Shown: positions 1-7,245, numbered from the stretch's first letter. The stretch is 64,000 bases of DNA from Paenibacillus sp. HGH0039 (GCF_000411255.1 NZ_KE150413.1:2394580-2458579); one strand, 5' to 3'. The notes: generated from the letters alone by a model not told the origin. Translations and numbers: made by a program.

Positions 1-246
1 GGGATTACTTCCGATGTTAAAAGATTTGTTAGATATAATGCAAATAAAGCGATGATGAATCTCGGTTATGATTCACTGTATCCTTATGAAGAAGTTAACC
101 AGATTGTACTTAATGGGCTTACTTCTGGAGGTACATTCGACTTCTTTTCATTAAAAGGCGGAAGTTATGTAAAGGCAAAAGTGGAACCCTTAAGAGAAGA
201 CGACTTTCATATACTGTCTAACAGAATGGCAGGGTGGAAGAAATAA
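1..246 (+). CDS. nrdF: Ribonucleoside-diphosphate reductase beta subunit, C-terminal part (class Ib)
   Basis: The gene is open at the window edge; only the last 81 residues are seen. They match the C-terminal end of class Ib NrdF: an RFVRYNANKAMMNLG helix, then VNQIVLNGL and the DFFSLKGGSYVKA stretch before the acidic tail (EDDF) that docks on the alpha subunit. NrdF carries the metal/tyrosyl radical cofactor and, with NrdE, makes dNTPs from ribonucleotides. The last ten residues after EDDFHI are unlike the usual short tail. AT-rich codon use and the following HNH, thyA and polymerase genes suggest a phage copy. Confidence in the family is high; the active-site part is outside the window. Confidence 0.85.
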   Translation, partial: GITSDVKRFVRYNANKAMMNLGYDSLYPYEEVNQIVLNGLTSGGTFDFFSLKGGSYVKAKVEPLREDDFHILSNRMAGWKK

Positions 247-280
247 AAGTATACAATTTGAATTTTTAGAGGGGGAGGTT

Positions 281-970
281 CTAAAAAAAGTTAACGAAGC
301 TCCTTGGTATATATCAAATTTCGGAAGAGTCAAAACAATAAAAGGCAGGTGCGGAGGGTGGTTAAGAACAGCTTCAACCAATAACTCAGGATACTTATTT
401 GTTAATTACAACAATAAAAACCACTATCTACATCGTCTTGTTGCTCATTATTTTATTAATCCAATTCCTAAAGGTATGGTTGTGAACCACAAGGATGGAA
501 ACAAAACCAATAACCACGTCAATAATCTTGAAATCATTACATATAAGGAAAATACACGCCATGCTTACGATAATGGATTGATGACGCCTCTCCACGGCCA
601 AGAAAATAGCATGAGCAAGCTTACAAATATACAGGCTAAAAATTTAATAAGTGATATTCTTAATGGTTTAACGAATAGTGAACTTGCGCTAAAATATGGT
701 TTACATGATCGATACATAAGCCTAGTAAGGCATAAAAAAAGATGGAAAAAACTTTGGAGTGAATTCGGTACATCTGAAGCCGAGATATCTAAAGGAAATG
801 ACAAAAATAAATCTTTGACTCCTGAGCAGTTTGTTGTGATAGTTAATAAAATCCGAATAGGCTACACTAATGCTGCAATAGAAAGAGAATATGGTTTGTC
901 TTCGGGTACTTGCAGTAGAATAAGAAATAAGAAGTTATACCTTAATTGGTGGAGTGAATACATAACATAA
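281..970 (+). CDS. HNH homing endonuclease, no canonical start codon visible
   Basis: The frame is open from 194 to 970. The homology-like part begins about 281 and reads through a NUMOD4-like element (WYISNFGRVKT), a GYLFVNY strand, HRLVAHYF and the HNH core (VVNHKDGNKTNNHVNNLEI), then two C-terminal helix-turn-helix-like repeats (NSELALKYGL and NAAIEREYGL) that probably bind DNA. The first ATG in frame is at 476, inside the HNH core, so it would destroy the protein. No ATG, GTG or TTG lies upstream in frame, although a strong Shine-Dalgarno (GGGGGAGG) is at 271-278. Either a non-AUG start is used or the start was lost. It lies directly behind nrdF, a known target of phage intron and endonuclease invasion. 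The start given here is nominal. Confidence 0.7.
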   Translation, partial: LKKVNEAPWYISNFGRVKTIKGRCGGWLRTASTNNSGYLFVNYNNKNHYLHRLVAHYFINPIPKGMVVNHKDGNKTNNHVNNLEIITYKENTRHAYDNGLMTPLHGQENSMSKLTNIQAKNLISDILNGLTNSELALKYGLHDRYISLVRHKKRWKKLWSEFGTSEAEISKGNDKNKSLTPEQFVVIVNKIRIGYTNAAIEREYGLSSGTCSRIRNKKLYLNWWSEYIT

Positions 971-1003
971 AAATAAATAATTATAAAAATAAGAGGGTTT
1001 GAA

Positions 1004-1645
1004 ATGAAAATCAATGATAGGCTATTCATCACTAAAGTTAAGCGACCAGGGGTCATTAAAGAATTTCTTTCTAATGGAAAAATTAAAATGACCTATTTCA
1101 ATCGTCGAGGGCAAAGAAAGTTTATAGACGTTGGATTTAAAGATGTCGAGCTTATTAGAGTGTCCAATAAGGAGTACCTTGCAATTATGGATCTTCACCG
1201 AAAATTCGGATCTCCTTATGCTACCTCGCCCACACCTTTACTCGGTGCAAGTAGTGATGCTAACAAAATGTTCGCTCAAAAAATTGATGAGATTTCTAAA
1301 AAGATGAAATCTGTTTCAGAAAAAAGAATTGGTGGGCAAGTAATGGCGAGGTCATCTTGGATGCTTGAAGAACTTGCCGAGTTTTTAACTGCAGAAAGTA
1401 TTGAGGATCAGGCAGATGCATTAATTGATTTAATCTACTTTGCATATGGCACATTTGTGGAGATGGGTTTGCGTCCAGATAAACTTTTCGATATTGTCCA
1501 CGCAGCTAACATTGGAAAGTTATGGCCAGATGGAAAACCAAGATTCAATGAGCAAGGAAAATGGGTTAAACCGCTAAATTGGGAAGCCCCGGAACCCAAA
1601 ATAAAAAAAGAGATCGAGAAACAAATTAGACAGCAATCAGTCTAA
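1004..1645 (+). CDS. MazG/PRA-PH-like nucleotide pyrophosphohydrolase (phage type)
   Basis: This 213-residue protein has a basic N-terminal part (about 1-60) that may be a small beta domain. After a linker, an all-alpha NTP-pyrophosphohydrolase-like domain spans about 115-195. Visible signals are the metal-binding-like EELAEF helix, the ADALIDLIYFAYGT helix, and the HAANIGKLWPDGKPRFNEQGKWVKP tail typical of the phage phosphoribosyl-ATP-pyrophosphohydrolase-like family. Such enzymes cleave NTPs or dNTPs to NMP and pyrophosphate, which fits a place between ribonucleotide reductase and thymidylate synthase. The start has an AGAGGG ribosome site 6 bases upstream. The substrate cannot be told from sequence. 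Confidence 0.65.
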   Translation: MKINDRLFITKVKRPGVIKEFLSNGKIKMTYFNRRGQRKFIDVGFKDVELIRVSNKEYLAIMDLHRKFGSPYATSPTPLLGASSDANKMFAQKIDEISKKMKSVSEKRIGGQVMARSSWMLEELAEFLTAESIEDQADALIDLIYFAYGTFVEMGLRPDKLFDIVHAANIGKLWPDGKPRFNEQGKWVKPLNWEAPEPKIKKEIEKQIRQQSV

Positions 1646-1653
1646 TTCATACA

Positions 1654-1687
1654 TTGGACGATGGGAAAACTGTCGTCCAATTTTATT
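1654..1687 (+). terminator. Rho-independent terminator between the pyrophosphohydrolase gene and thyA
   Basis: An 8-bp perfect stem (TTGGACGA / TCGTCCAA, 1654-1661 and 1673-1680) with an 11-base loop is followed by TTTTATT. It lies right after the stop at 1645 and just before the thyA ribosome site, so it may also be a partial read-through attenuator. Confidence 0.7.
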
Positions 1688-1699
1688 AAGGAGGATGCA

Positions 1700-2512
1700 A
1701 TGAACAGCGTCGATAAGGTCTACTTAGCACTGGGAAGAGATATTTTAGAAAATGGAATTGATAAAACAGATAGAACAGGTACCGGTACTAGGTCGGTGTT
1801 TGGAAGGCAACTACGATTTGATTTGAATGAAGGCTTTCCTTTGCTTACAACAAAACGTGTGCATTTTCGCTCGGTTTTAGGCGAGCTTCTATGGTTTTTA
1901 TCTGGTTCTACAAATAAATTTGAATTGAGTAGGAATTACGGAGTAACTATTTGGGATGAGTGGGGTGATGATGAGACTGGTGAACTGGGGAGGGTATATG
2001 GGTCTCAGTGGCGTACTTGGCAAGCGCCTAATGGCCAAATAATCGACCAAATAGCACAGGTAATCAACCAAATTAAAAGCAGTCCCGATTCGCGGAGGCA
2101 CCTCATAAGCGCTTGGAATGTGGGAGAGTTGGAATCTATGGCCCTACCACCTTGTCACTATGCGTTCCAATTCTATGTAGCGGACGGTAAGCTGTCGTGC
2201 ATGTTCCAGATGCGATCTACAGACTATTTTCTTGGTTTGCCGTTTAACATTCCATCCTATGCTTTGTTGACAATGATGGTTGCCCAAGTATGCGGACTTG
2301 GTTTGGGTGAATTAATTTATAGCGGAGGAGACATCCATATCTATAGTAATCACTTTGAACAAGTGAACAAACAGTTGATAAGAGAGCCAAAATCTCTTCC
2401 AAAAGTTTATCTAAATAGTAATATTAAAAACATTGACGACTTCGCAATGCTTGATTTTATTCTTGATGACTACAATCCCCATCCAGGCATTAAAGCGCCG
2501 GTGGCAATTTAA
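1700..2512 (+). CDS. thyA: Thymidylate synthase (ThyA type)
   Basis: The protein converts dUMP and methylene-tetrahydrofolate to dTMP and dihydrofolate. At 270 residues it is full length for the family. Visible motifs are [12 protein letters not shown] near the N-terminus (phosphate-binding Arg), RRHLISAWN, the catalytic Cys at about 152 in [11 protein letters not shown], and the substrate-binding block [17 protein letters not shown] followed by GDIHIYSNH. The C-terminus ends in APVAI as usual. Start 1700 is chosen because AAGGAGG at 1688-1694 precedes it; the upstream ATG at 1661 lies inside the terminator hairpin. Phage thymidylate synthases of this type occur in SPbeta/phi3T-like phages, and the context fits a nucleotide-supply cluster. 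Confidence 0.95.
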   Translation: MNSVDKVYLALGRDILENGIDKTDRTGTGTRSVFGRQLRFDLNEGFPLLTTKRVHFRSVLGELLWFLSGSTNKFELSRNYGVTIWDEWGDDETGELGRVYGSQWRTWQAPNGQIIDQIAQVINQIKSSPDSRRHLISAWNVGELESMALPPCHYAFQFYVADGKLSCMFQMRSTDYFLGLPFNIPSYALLTMMVAQVCGLGLGELIYSGGDIHIYSNHFEQVNKQLIREPKSLPKVYLNSNIKNIDDFAMLDFILDDYNPHPGIKAPVAI

Positions 2513-2513
2513 C

Positions 2514-2732
2514 ATGAGCGAGTATAAAATTTCTCCCGCCTCTGAGGCCTTCATAAGTAGATACTATTGCGATAAAGAACCAAGGGTGATCAAACCGCTG
2601 TTCAATCAAATTTATACAATCAATGAAGAAAAGTATAAATTTACAGAGACTATCATGGAGGAGATGAGAGACAGCGGTTTGGTTAAGATACTAAGTGTTG
2701 ATAAGCAATCGGCAAACATAATTGGGCTATAA
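2514..2732 (+). CDS. Small hypothetical protein downstream of thyA
   Basis: A 72-residue acidic protein starts one base after the thyA stop codon, so it is probably translationally coupled. It begins MSEYKISPASEAF and carries a YKFTETIMEEMRDSGLVKIL segment predicted as helix followed by strand. No signal peptide or known motif is seen. An in-frame ATG at 2433 lies inside thyA and is less likely. The function is unknown; position suggests an accessory gene of the dNTP cluster. Confidence 0.55.
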   Translation: MSEYKISPASEAFISRYYCDKEPRVIKPLFNQIYTINEEKYKFTETIMEEMRDSGLVKILSVDKQSANIIGL

Positions 2733-2758
2733 AATTCTTGTTTTATAATAAAAAGCGC

Positions 2759-3109
2759 CTATGATTTGGGAATCCAAACCATAAACACTGTTTTATTATC
2801 AACAATTTGTTCGTCTGCTAACACTTCTCTTGAATCTATTCTCAGAGTCTTTGCACGGACTAAATGGTATAGTAATGCATAAGCGAGTTTGGGGTCTGTT
2901 GTTTTATAGCCGTCATATTCATGACCTATTTTATTATATGCGTCACTATAAACCCATTCTTCTGCCTCACGAATTGTTTCAAATGTCATTTCTTCCTCAA
3001 ACCAAGTTAAACCAGTTATATGTAAGTTAGCCTGAGTAGAACCGACTTTATCAGTATTAATTATTTCTGAATAACTATTCTTGACATGGTTTTTATCTGG
3101 ATTCTCCAT
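2759..3109 (-). CDS. Hypothetical protein, AT-rich island
   Basis: A 116-residue soluble protein on the minus strand, opposite to the replication genes. The start at 3109 is supported by a GGAGG site (complement at 3120-3124); an earlier ATG at 3181 would sit inside the upstream hairpin. It contains HITGLTWFEEEMTFETIREAEEWVYSDAY and ends VFMVWIPKS. No family is recognised. It lies downstream of, and co-directional with, a secreted-protein gene, separated from it by a terminator-like hairpin. It is likely a moron-type cargo gene. Confidence 0.5.
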   Translation of the reverse strand: MENPDKNHVKNSYSEIINTDKVGSTQANLHITGLTWFEEEMTFETIREAEEWVYSDAYNKIGHEYDGYKTTDPKLAYALLYHLVRAKTLRIDSREVLADEQIVDNKTVFMVWIPKS

Positions 3110-3140
3110 ATTAAAACCGCCTCCGTATAAATTTAATTTA

Positions 3141-3174
3141 GGAAAACGGGGACTCTTCCCCCCCCCCGTTTTCC
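3141..3174 (-). terminator. Hairpin terminator after the secreted protein gene
   Basis: An 11-bp stem (GGAAAACGGGG / CCCCGTTTTCC) follows the stop of the minus-strand gene at 3193 and is trailed by an A/T-rich TAAATTAAATTT on that strand. A run of ten Cs on the plus strand lies in the loop and stem, so the length here is prone to slippage or sequencing error. Confidence 0.6.
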
Positions 3175-3192
3175 TATTCAACTATTACGATT

Positions 3193-3750
3193 TTAATAAC
3201 GACATGAGATAGATGCAATCCCTGTAGCACCTGATGAGCCTGCAAGATTAAATTGTAGATTTATTACATCTCCTGGCTCAAGTGATCCCGGAGATGAACT
3301 ACCAACATAATTATACTTTGATATGCTGCCGTGATACATACCTGGGTAAGCCAAGTTATGTGGAGTGTAGATAGAAGCAGGAAATAACACCCTTGTAGAA
3401 CCGGATTTCTCAACAGAACCGTATGATGCCCATACGGTAGTCATGGGTCCAAATAGGTCGGCACCTAATGGTGTAAGCTGTAAGCCCCACGCTAAAGTAC
3501 CGTTTAAAGAAATCTGCGAAGTGAACTGCGTTGCGCCACTTGAACCAACTATCCATCCACCAGTATTACAAGAGAAATTTGCAGCCTGAGGTTCAATCAA
3601 TTGATCTTGTATTACTCCTGTTTTATTTTCAGTGGTTAAAAACTCGGTATACGTAGCATCTTCTTGTGGAGCAGCGTGCACCGAGAAACCCAACGAGGAA
3701 AATAAGAGAGACAGTGTGATTAACAACGATAAAAAGCTCTTTTTAAACAT
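3193..3750 (-). CDS. Secreted hypothetical protein (moron-like)
   Basis: A 185-residue protein with a clear Sec signal peptide: MFKK, a hydrophobic core (LSLLITLSLLFSSLGFSV) and a likely AxA cleavage site at HAA-PQ near residue 27. The mature part is rich in Gly, Ser, Thr and aromatic residues, and has one Cys in FSCNTGGW and one in ISCRY at the C-terminus, which could form a disulfide. It looks like a small extracellular beta-sandwich. Start 3750 has a GGAGG-type site upstream on its strand. The family is not recognised. It faces away from the SOS polymerase operon, so it is probably expressed independently, for example in the lysogen. Confidence 0.6.
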   Translation of the reverse strand: MFKKSFLSLLITLSLLFSSLGFSVHAAPQEDATYTEFLTTENKTGVIQDQLIEPQAANFSCNTGGWIVGSSGATQFTSQISLNGTLAWGLQLTPLGADLFGPMTTVWASYGSVEKSGSTRVLFPASIYTPHNLAYPGMYHGSISKYNYVGSSSPGSLEPGDVINLQFNLAGSSGATGIASISCRY

Positions 3751-3857
3751 GTTGCCTCCTGGATATTTTTTTGAAGACGCGCCTTCCTATACTAGTTAAA
3801 CATGGGTTTTATTGTAAATAAAGGCTTTGAAAAAATCTTGTAGTTATAAATTTCCTC

Positions 3858-3888
3858 TTGATTAACGAACATGTGTTTGGCGTATAAT
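3858..3888 (+). promoter_or_regulatory. Promoter of the uvrX-yolD operon
   Basis: TTGATT at 3858-3863 and a perfect TATAAT at 3883-3888 with 19-base spacing form a plausible sigma-A promoter about 45 bases before the uvrX start. A LexA-type box lies in the spacer, which is the expected place for repression. Confidence 0.6.
3866..3879 (+). promoter_or_regulatory. LexA (DinR) SOS box 1
   Basis: CGAACATGTGTTTG fits the Gram-positive LexA operator CGAAC-N4-GTTYG. It lies between the -35 and -10 elements of the uvrX promoter. Confidence 0.8.
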
Positions 3889-3896
3889 TAATAATA

Positions 3897-3910
3897 CAAA
3901 CGCACGTTCG
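3897..3910 (+). promoter_or_regulatory. LexA (DinR) SOS box 2
   Basis: CAAACGCACGTTCG differs from CGAAC-N4-GTTCG at one base. It sits at the probable transcription start and only 17 bases after the first box, so two LexA dimers could bind side by side. Confidence 0.7.
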
Positions 3911-3929
3911 TATATGAAGGAGGAGCAAT

Positions 3930-5174
3930 ATGTCTTCTAAGAAGAAACACATTATTATGCTTTTCGATATGCAATCCTTTTACGCCAGTGTAGAGAAAGC
4001 CAAAGATCCTACACTGACAAACAAACCAATAGTTGTTGCTGGAGATCCATCTCGTAGGTCTGGAGTTGTATTAGCAGCTTGTCCATTAGCAAAACAACAC
4101 GGTGTTAAAAACCCTGAAACTCTGGGTGATGCTTTAAGAAAGTGTCCCGGATTAGTCGTTATACGTCCTCACATGGAGACATACATAAAAGTTTCAATGC
4201 AAATCTCTAACATACTTCAGCAGTACAGCGACCTAGTTGAACCATATAGCATCGATGAAATATTTATTGATTGCACAAATACAATGCATCTCTTCGCTAA
4301 TAGACCAGAAGAAATGGCTACAGAAATTCAACGCAAAATTAGAATTGAAACTGGTGTACATGCGAGAGCCGGTATTGGAGAAAACAAAACCTTATCAAAG
4401 CTATGCTGTGACATAATTGCCAAGAAAAATAAAGATGGAATTTTTATTTTGCGAAAAAATGAACTGCACAAATACATATGGGATAAGCCAATTAGGGACA
4501 TGTGGGGAATCGGATCAAGAATGGAGAAACACTTACTCAGAATAGGTATTAAGACAATTGGCGACCTTGCTAGTACACCGTTACCCAGACTTACTAAGCG
4601 ATGGGGAGTAAATGGTCAACTTATTTGGATGACGGCAAATGGAATGGACGATTCCCCGGTTACACCGAGTACTCACATGTCTCAAAAGGTAATTGGTAAC
4701 GGAATGACTCTTCCGCGCGACTATTGCGAACCCTGGGAGATAGAGGTTGTTCTGCTAGACATAACGAACGAAGTGACTAAGCGAGCTAGAAATAAGTGCC
4801 TAATGGGTTCTGTTGTGTCTGTAGGCTGCATGGGTGCTGATTGGGATCATCCGACCGGCTTTCATAGACAAATGAAAATGCCTGACCCCACCAATGTTTC
4901 TGGAGATATTTACAATGTTGTCAAAAAGATATTTTATGCTCATTGGGATCGGCAACCAGTTAGGAAATTGAGCGTATCACTATCTGATCTTTCTGATGCA
5001 AACACATATCAATTATCTTTTTTTGAGGACAGCGAAAAGAAGAGAACTTTAGATAATGTGATGGATAGTATCAAAGATAAATTTGGGGAAATAGCAATTT
5101 TGAGAGCAAGCTCTGTAACTTCTGCCGGTCAAGCCAAAGATAGAGCGGCTAAAATCGGAGGTCATTATAGATGA
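3930..5174 (+). CDS. uvrX: Y-family DNA polymerase, UvrX type
   Basis: A 414-residue translesion DNA polymerase of the ImpB/MucB/SamB (UvrX/YqjW) group. The catalytic acidic residues are visible: Asp13 in MLFDMQSFYASVE, and Asp109-Glu110 in PYSIDEIFID. These bind the two metals. The palm and fingers are followed by a helix-hairpin-helix thumb (DMWGIGSRMEKHLLRIGIKTIGDL) and a little-finger domain to about 385. It synthesises DNA across damage. The ribosome site GAAGGAGG precedes ATG 3930. Transcription is very likely SOS-controlled, given two LexA-type boxes upstream. It overlaps yolD by four bases, as in the uvrX-yolD pair of SPbeta-like phages. Confidence 0.92.
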   Translation: MSSKKKHIIMLFDMQSFYASVEKAKDPTLTNKPIVVAGDPSRRSGVVLAACPLAKQHGVKNPETLGDALRKCPGLVVIRPHMETYIKVSMQISNILQQYSDLVEPYSIDEIFIDCTNTMHLFANRPEEMATEIQRKIRIETGVHARAGIGENKTLSKLCCDIIAKKNKDGIFILRKNELHKYIWDKPIRDMWGIGSRMEKHLLRIGIKTIGDLASTPLPRLTKRWGVNGQLIWMTANGMDDSPVTPSTHMSQKVIGNGMTLPRDYCEPWEIEVVLLDITNEVTKRARNKCLMGSVVSVGCMGADWDHPTGFHRQMKMPDPTNVSGDIYNVVKKIFYAHWDRQPVRKLSVSLSDLSDANTYQLSFFEDSEKKRTLDNVMDSIKDKFGEIAILRASSVTSAGQAKDRAAKIGGHYR

Positions 5175-5503
5175 GCATAAAACTAAGGGGCAATGGGCGT
5201 TGGGAGAGCAGCCGTATGATGCTGCCACAGCATAAAGAAGCAATAAATCAGCAGTTAAAGGATACTGGGTTAAAAAGAAAACCGGAACTACACGAAGATG
5301 AGCTGCAGATAGTAATGGAGAACATAAGTCTCTCCTATGCTAGAAAAGCCATAATCTGCGTAACGATATTCGATGAATACACGAATCGAGACTTGGTTGG
5401 TGTTGTTGTTTCAATAAATACATACAGGCAAAACTTCAAAATCGAACTAGATAATGGTTATGAATTTGTTGATTTTGCCGAGGTAATTAGAGCAATTTTA
5501 TGA
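5171..5503 (+). CDS. yolD: YolD-like protein, partner of UvrX
   Basis: A 110-residue protein whose ATG overlaps the uvrX stop codon (ATGA). It begins with the family signature (LRGNGRWESSRMMLPQHK) in which a WESSRMMLPEH-like motif is conserved, followed by a small beta-rich domain (VTIFDEYTNRDLVGVVVSINTYRQNFKIEL). YolD proteins are encoded next to Y-family polymerases in Firmicutes and their phages and are thought to be UmuD-like cofactors; their exact action is not settled. It is expected to be co-transcribed with uvrX from the SOS promoter. Confidence 0.88.
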   Translation: MSIKLRGNGRWESSRMMLPQHKEAINQQLKDTGLKRKPELHEDELQIVMENISLSYARKAIICVTIFDEYTNRDLVGVVVSINTYRQNFKIELDNGYEFVDFAEVIRAIL

Positions 5504-5516
5504 GAGGAGTAAGGAT

Positions 5517-5963
5517 ATGAGCGTAAAGATTGTACAGGGAAATTTAATGGAGGCTACCGAAGATATTATTGGACATCAGGTAAATTGTATGGGGGTTATG
5601 GGAGCAGGACTTGCTAAATTAATTAAGCGTGACTACCCAGAAGTTTTTATGCAATATAAACAATCATGTAGTAACAAGGGAGAGTTATTGGGCCATTGTC
5701 AGATCATTTCAACGCAAAGTGAAAAGTACATTGCTAACTTATTTGGGCAATATGGCTATGGGGTACAAAAAAGACATACAGACTATATTGCATTGCGTGG
5801 AGCATTAAGTGAATTAAAATCTTTGGCTATGAAGTCAGAACAGTCGATTGCTCTGCCATATAATATTGGATGTGGATTGGCCGGCGGGGATTGGGATATT
5901 GTAGAACAAATTATTGAGGAAGTTTTCATTGATTATGATGTGACACTATATAAGTTCGAATAG
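5517..5963 (+). CDS. Macro-domain protein (DarG/Poa1p-like ADP-ribose hydrolase)
   Basis: A 148-residue single macro domain. Visible ligand-binding signatures are the first strand and loop (KIVQGNLMEA), HQVNCMGVMGAGLAKLIKRDYPEV with the Gly-rich diphosphate loop, IANLFGQYGYG, and a second loop LPYNIGCGLAGGDWDIV. The NCMGVMGAGLA form is closer to the Poa1p and DarG branch than to MacroD. Members hydrolyse ADP-ribose phosphates or remove ADP-ribose from targets, for DarG from thymidine in DNA. The gene starts 14 bases after yolD with a GAGAGGAG ribosome site, so it probably belongs to the SOS transcript. Removal of host-made ADP-ribose marks is a possible role but is inference. Confidence 0.8.
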   Translation: MSVKIVQGNLMEATEDIIGHQVNCMGVMGAGLAKLIKRDYPEVFMQYKQSCSNKGELLGHCQIISTQSEKYIANLFGQYGYGVQKRHTDYIALRGALSELKSLAMKSEQSIALPYNIGCGLAGGDWDIVEQIIEEVFIDYDVTLYKFE

Positions 5964-5983
5964 TTTGGGGTGGGAGTGGAGTT

Positions 5984-6355
5984 ATGATCGATTTATTCTT
6001 GGACGATTTGAGGCCTTACCCTAAAGGATTCCATATCGCTAGGACTGTTGAAGAGGCTGTATCAATTTGTGAATCTAATAATATACGTAGGCTTTCTTTG
6101 GACCATGATTTGGGAGGAGTTACAGGACAATATACTCGCACAGGATATGACTTTTGCAAGTGGCTGGTGGAGAAGTGGGTCTTAGGCGATTATCTAACTC
6201 TGCCTGAAGCAATATTCTTGCATACATCAAACCCTGTTGGACGCGATAACATGCGGCAAATACTCCTTAGATATAACCCAGGCGAAGTTAAAGTCTACAA
6301 TTCACCAATGCCCGAATACAACTTAGCTACAGGAGGCTTTTTTGAAGATTTTTAG
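5984..6355 (+). CDS. Cyclic-phosphate processing receiver-like (cREC) protein
   Basis: A 123-residue protein starting MIDLFLDDLRPYPKGF, with RRLSLDHDLGG, GYDFCKWLVEKW and IFLHTSNPVGRDNMRQIL. This LFLDDLRP...LDHDLG...HTSNPVG pattern is that of the receiver-like family linked to RNA repair and cyclic phosphate processing, where an acidic pocket replaces the phospho-acceptor site. It is not a normal response regulator. It follows the macro-domain gene by 20 bases with a GGAGTGGAG ribosome site, and the pairing suggests joint handling of ADP-ribose or cyclic phosphate products. The biochemical activity of the family is not well established. Confidence 0.65.
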   Translation: MIDLFLDDLRPYPKGFHIARTVEEAVSICESNNIRRLSLDHDLGGVTGQYTRTGYDFCKWLVEKWVLGDYLTLPEAIFLHTSNPVGRDNMRQILLRYNPGEVKVYNSPMPEYNLATGGFFEDF

Positions 6356-6497
6356 TAATGATTTATTAGTTAGAATTAAAAAGATGTACCATTTATATTG
6401 GGTAGGGTATCACAACAGGTCAAAGTTTTATCATTATGAAAAAAGAGAAGTTCATCATGCAAAATGCAGGATTTTACAACAGGGTGATGAAAATTAA
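6342..6497 (+). CDS. Small basic protein, TTG start, overlapping the cREC gene
   Basis: A 51-residue frame begins with TTG at 6342, five bases after a perfect AGGAGG (6331-6336), and overlaps the end of the preceding gene by 14 bases. The product (start KIFSNDLLVRIKKMYHLYW) is rich in His, Tyr and Lys and has one Cys near the C-terminus. The overlap and strong ribosome site argue for translation, and a terminator follows at 6531. No family is recognised. Confidence 0.45.
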   Translation: MKIFSNDLLVRIKKMYHLYWVGYHNRSKFYHYEKREVHHAKCRILQQGDEN

Positions 6498-6530
6498 GCG
6501 ATAAAACTATGGTTTTATAGGAAAAGAGTG

Positions 6531-6560
6531 GCCCTGTGAGTGCGTTTCACAGGGCTTTTG
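6531..6560 (+). terminator. Terminator of the SOS/macro operon
   Basis: A 9-bp perfect stem (GCCCTGTGA / TCACAGGGC, 6531-6539 and 6547-6555) is followed by TTTT. It closes the plus-strand group that starts at uvrX. Confidence 0.8.
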
Positions 6561-6613
6561 AGATGACTAATGAACGTGAATAATATACCTTAAAAAGGAA
6601 TAAATGTAAATAA

Positions 6614-7099
6614 CTAATTAACTACAGTAAATGTTTCAGTTTCCCAATCGCCTAACCAAGTATCCCAGTCACCGTATGCAAATATTTTTAATCTAACCAA
6701 AAAGGTTCCTTGTGAGTTTCTGTCCAGAATGTCATCAATATTAAAATTGTGGGATATTGAAGTTCCTGACCATGTACCGTCTTTACTAGCGCGTTGATAA
6801 CTTGTGCCATTTTTCTGTTCTGAAATAACTAATTGATAATAGGCTGCTCCTGTTGTCTTTTTTTCTGCCGTTACCCCAATATATGTATCGCTGTTGGGAT
6901 AGCTTCCAGTACGATTTGTATAGACTCTTGCCTCTATACCATTTTGTTTTTTCCATCCAGAATTAGCCTGAGGACTTATAAGACTTTTCTCTGCAACCTT
7001 AGGACTGACATCTGAAGAATTAGCACTGACCGATGTGACTGAGCTTAGAGAGGCGACAAGTAAGCTGGTAGATAAAATGGTGACCAATTTTTTTGTCAT
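6614..7099 (-). CDS. Secreted hypothetical protein 2 (moron-like)
   Basis: A 161-residue protein with a signal peptide (MTKK, then VTILSTSLLVASLSSVTSVSA) and a likely cleavage near VSA-NS. The mature part has no Cys and is rich in Thr, Ser and Trp, with a GDWDTWLGDWETETFTVVN C-terminus that looks like beta-strands. Start 7099 is chosen because AAAGGAGG precedes it; an in-frame ATG at 7144 would add a hydrophilic stretch before the signal peptide. The family is not recognised. It is the second small exported protein placed against the direction of the replication genes. Confidence 0.6.
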   Translation of the reverse strand: MTKKLVTILSTSLLVASLSSVTSVSANSSDVSPKVAEKSLISPQANSGWKKQNGIEARVYTNRTGSYPNSDTYIGVTAEKKTTGAAYYQLVISEQKNGTSYQRASKDGTWSGTSISHNFNIDDILDRNSQGTFLVRLKIFAYGDWDTWLGDWETETFTVVN

Positions 7100-7197
7100 A
7101 TCTGTTCCTCCTTTAAAATATGGTACATATATACAATTATACATATAACAGTAAAATCCTTCATTGACTAGTTGAATAAATCAAAGAAACCGATATC

Positions 7198-7226
7198 TTG
7201 AAATAAATAAAAGTATGTGATAATAT
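7198..7226 (+). promoter_or_regulatory. Promoter of the phage DNA polymerase gene
   Basis: TTGAAA (7198-7203) and TAATAT (7221-7226) with exact 17-base spacing and a TG two bases before the -10. It sits 20 bases before the TTG start at 7246. Confidence 0.65.
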
Positions 7227-7245
7227 TATTTAAAAGGAGGCGATC

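Noticed and set aside
1661-1699. Longer N-terminus for thymidylate synthase from ATG 1661
   Set aside because: That ATG is within a terminator hairpin and has no ribosome site, while ATG 1700 has AAGGAGG.
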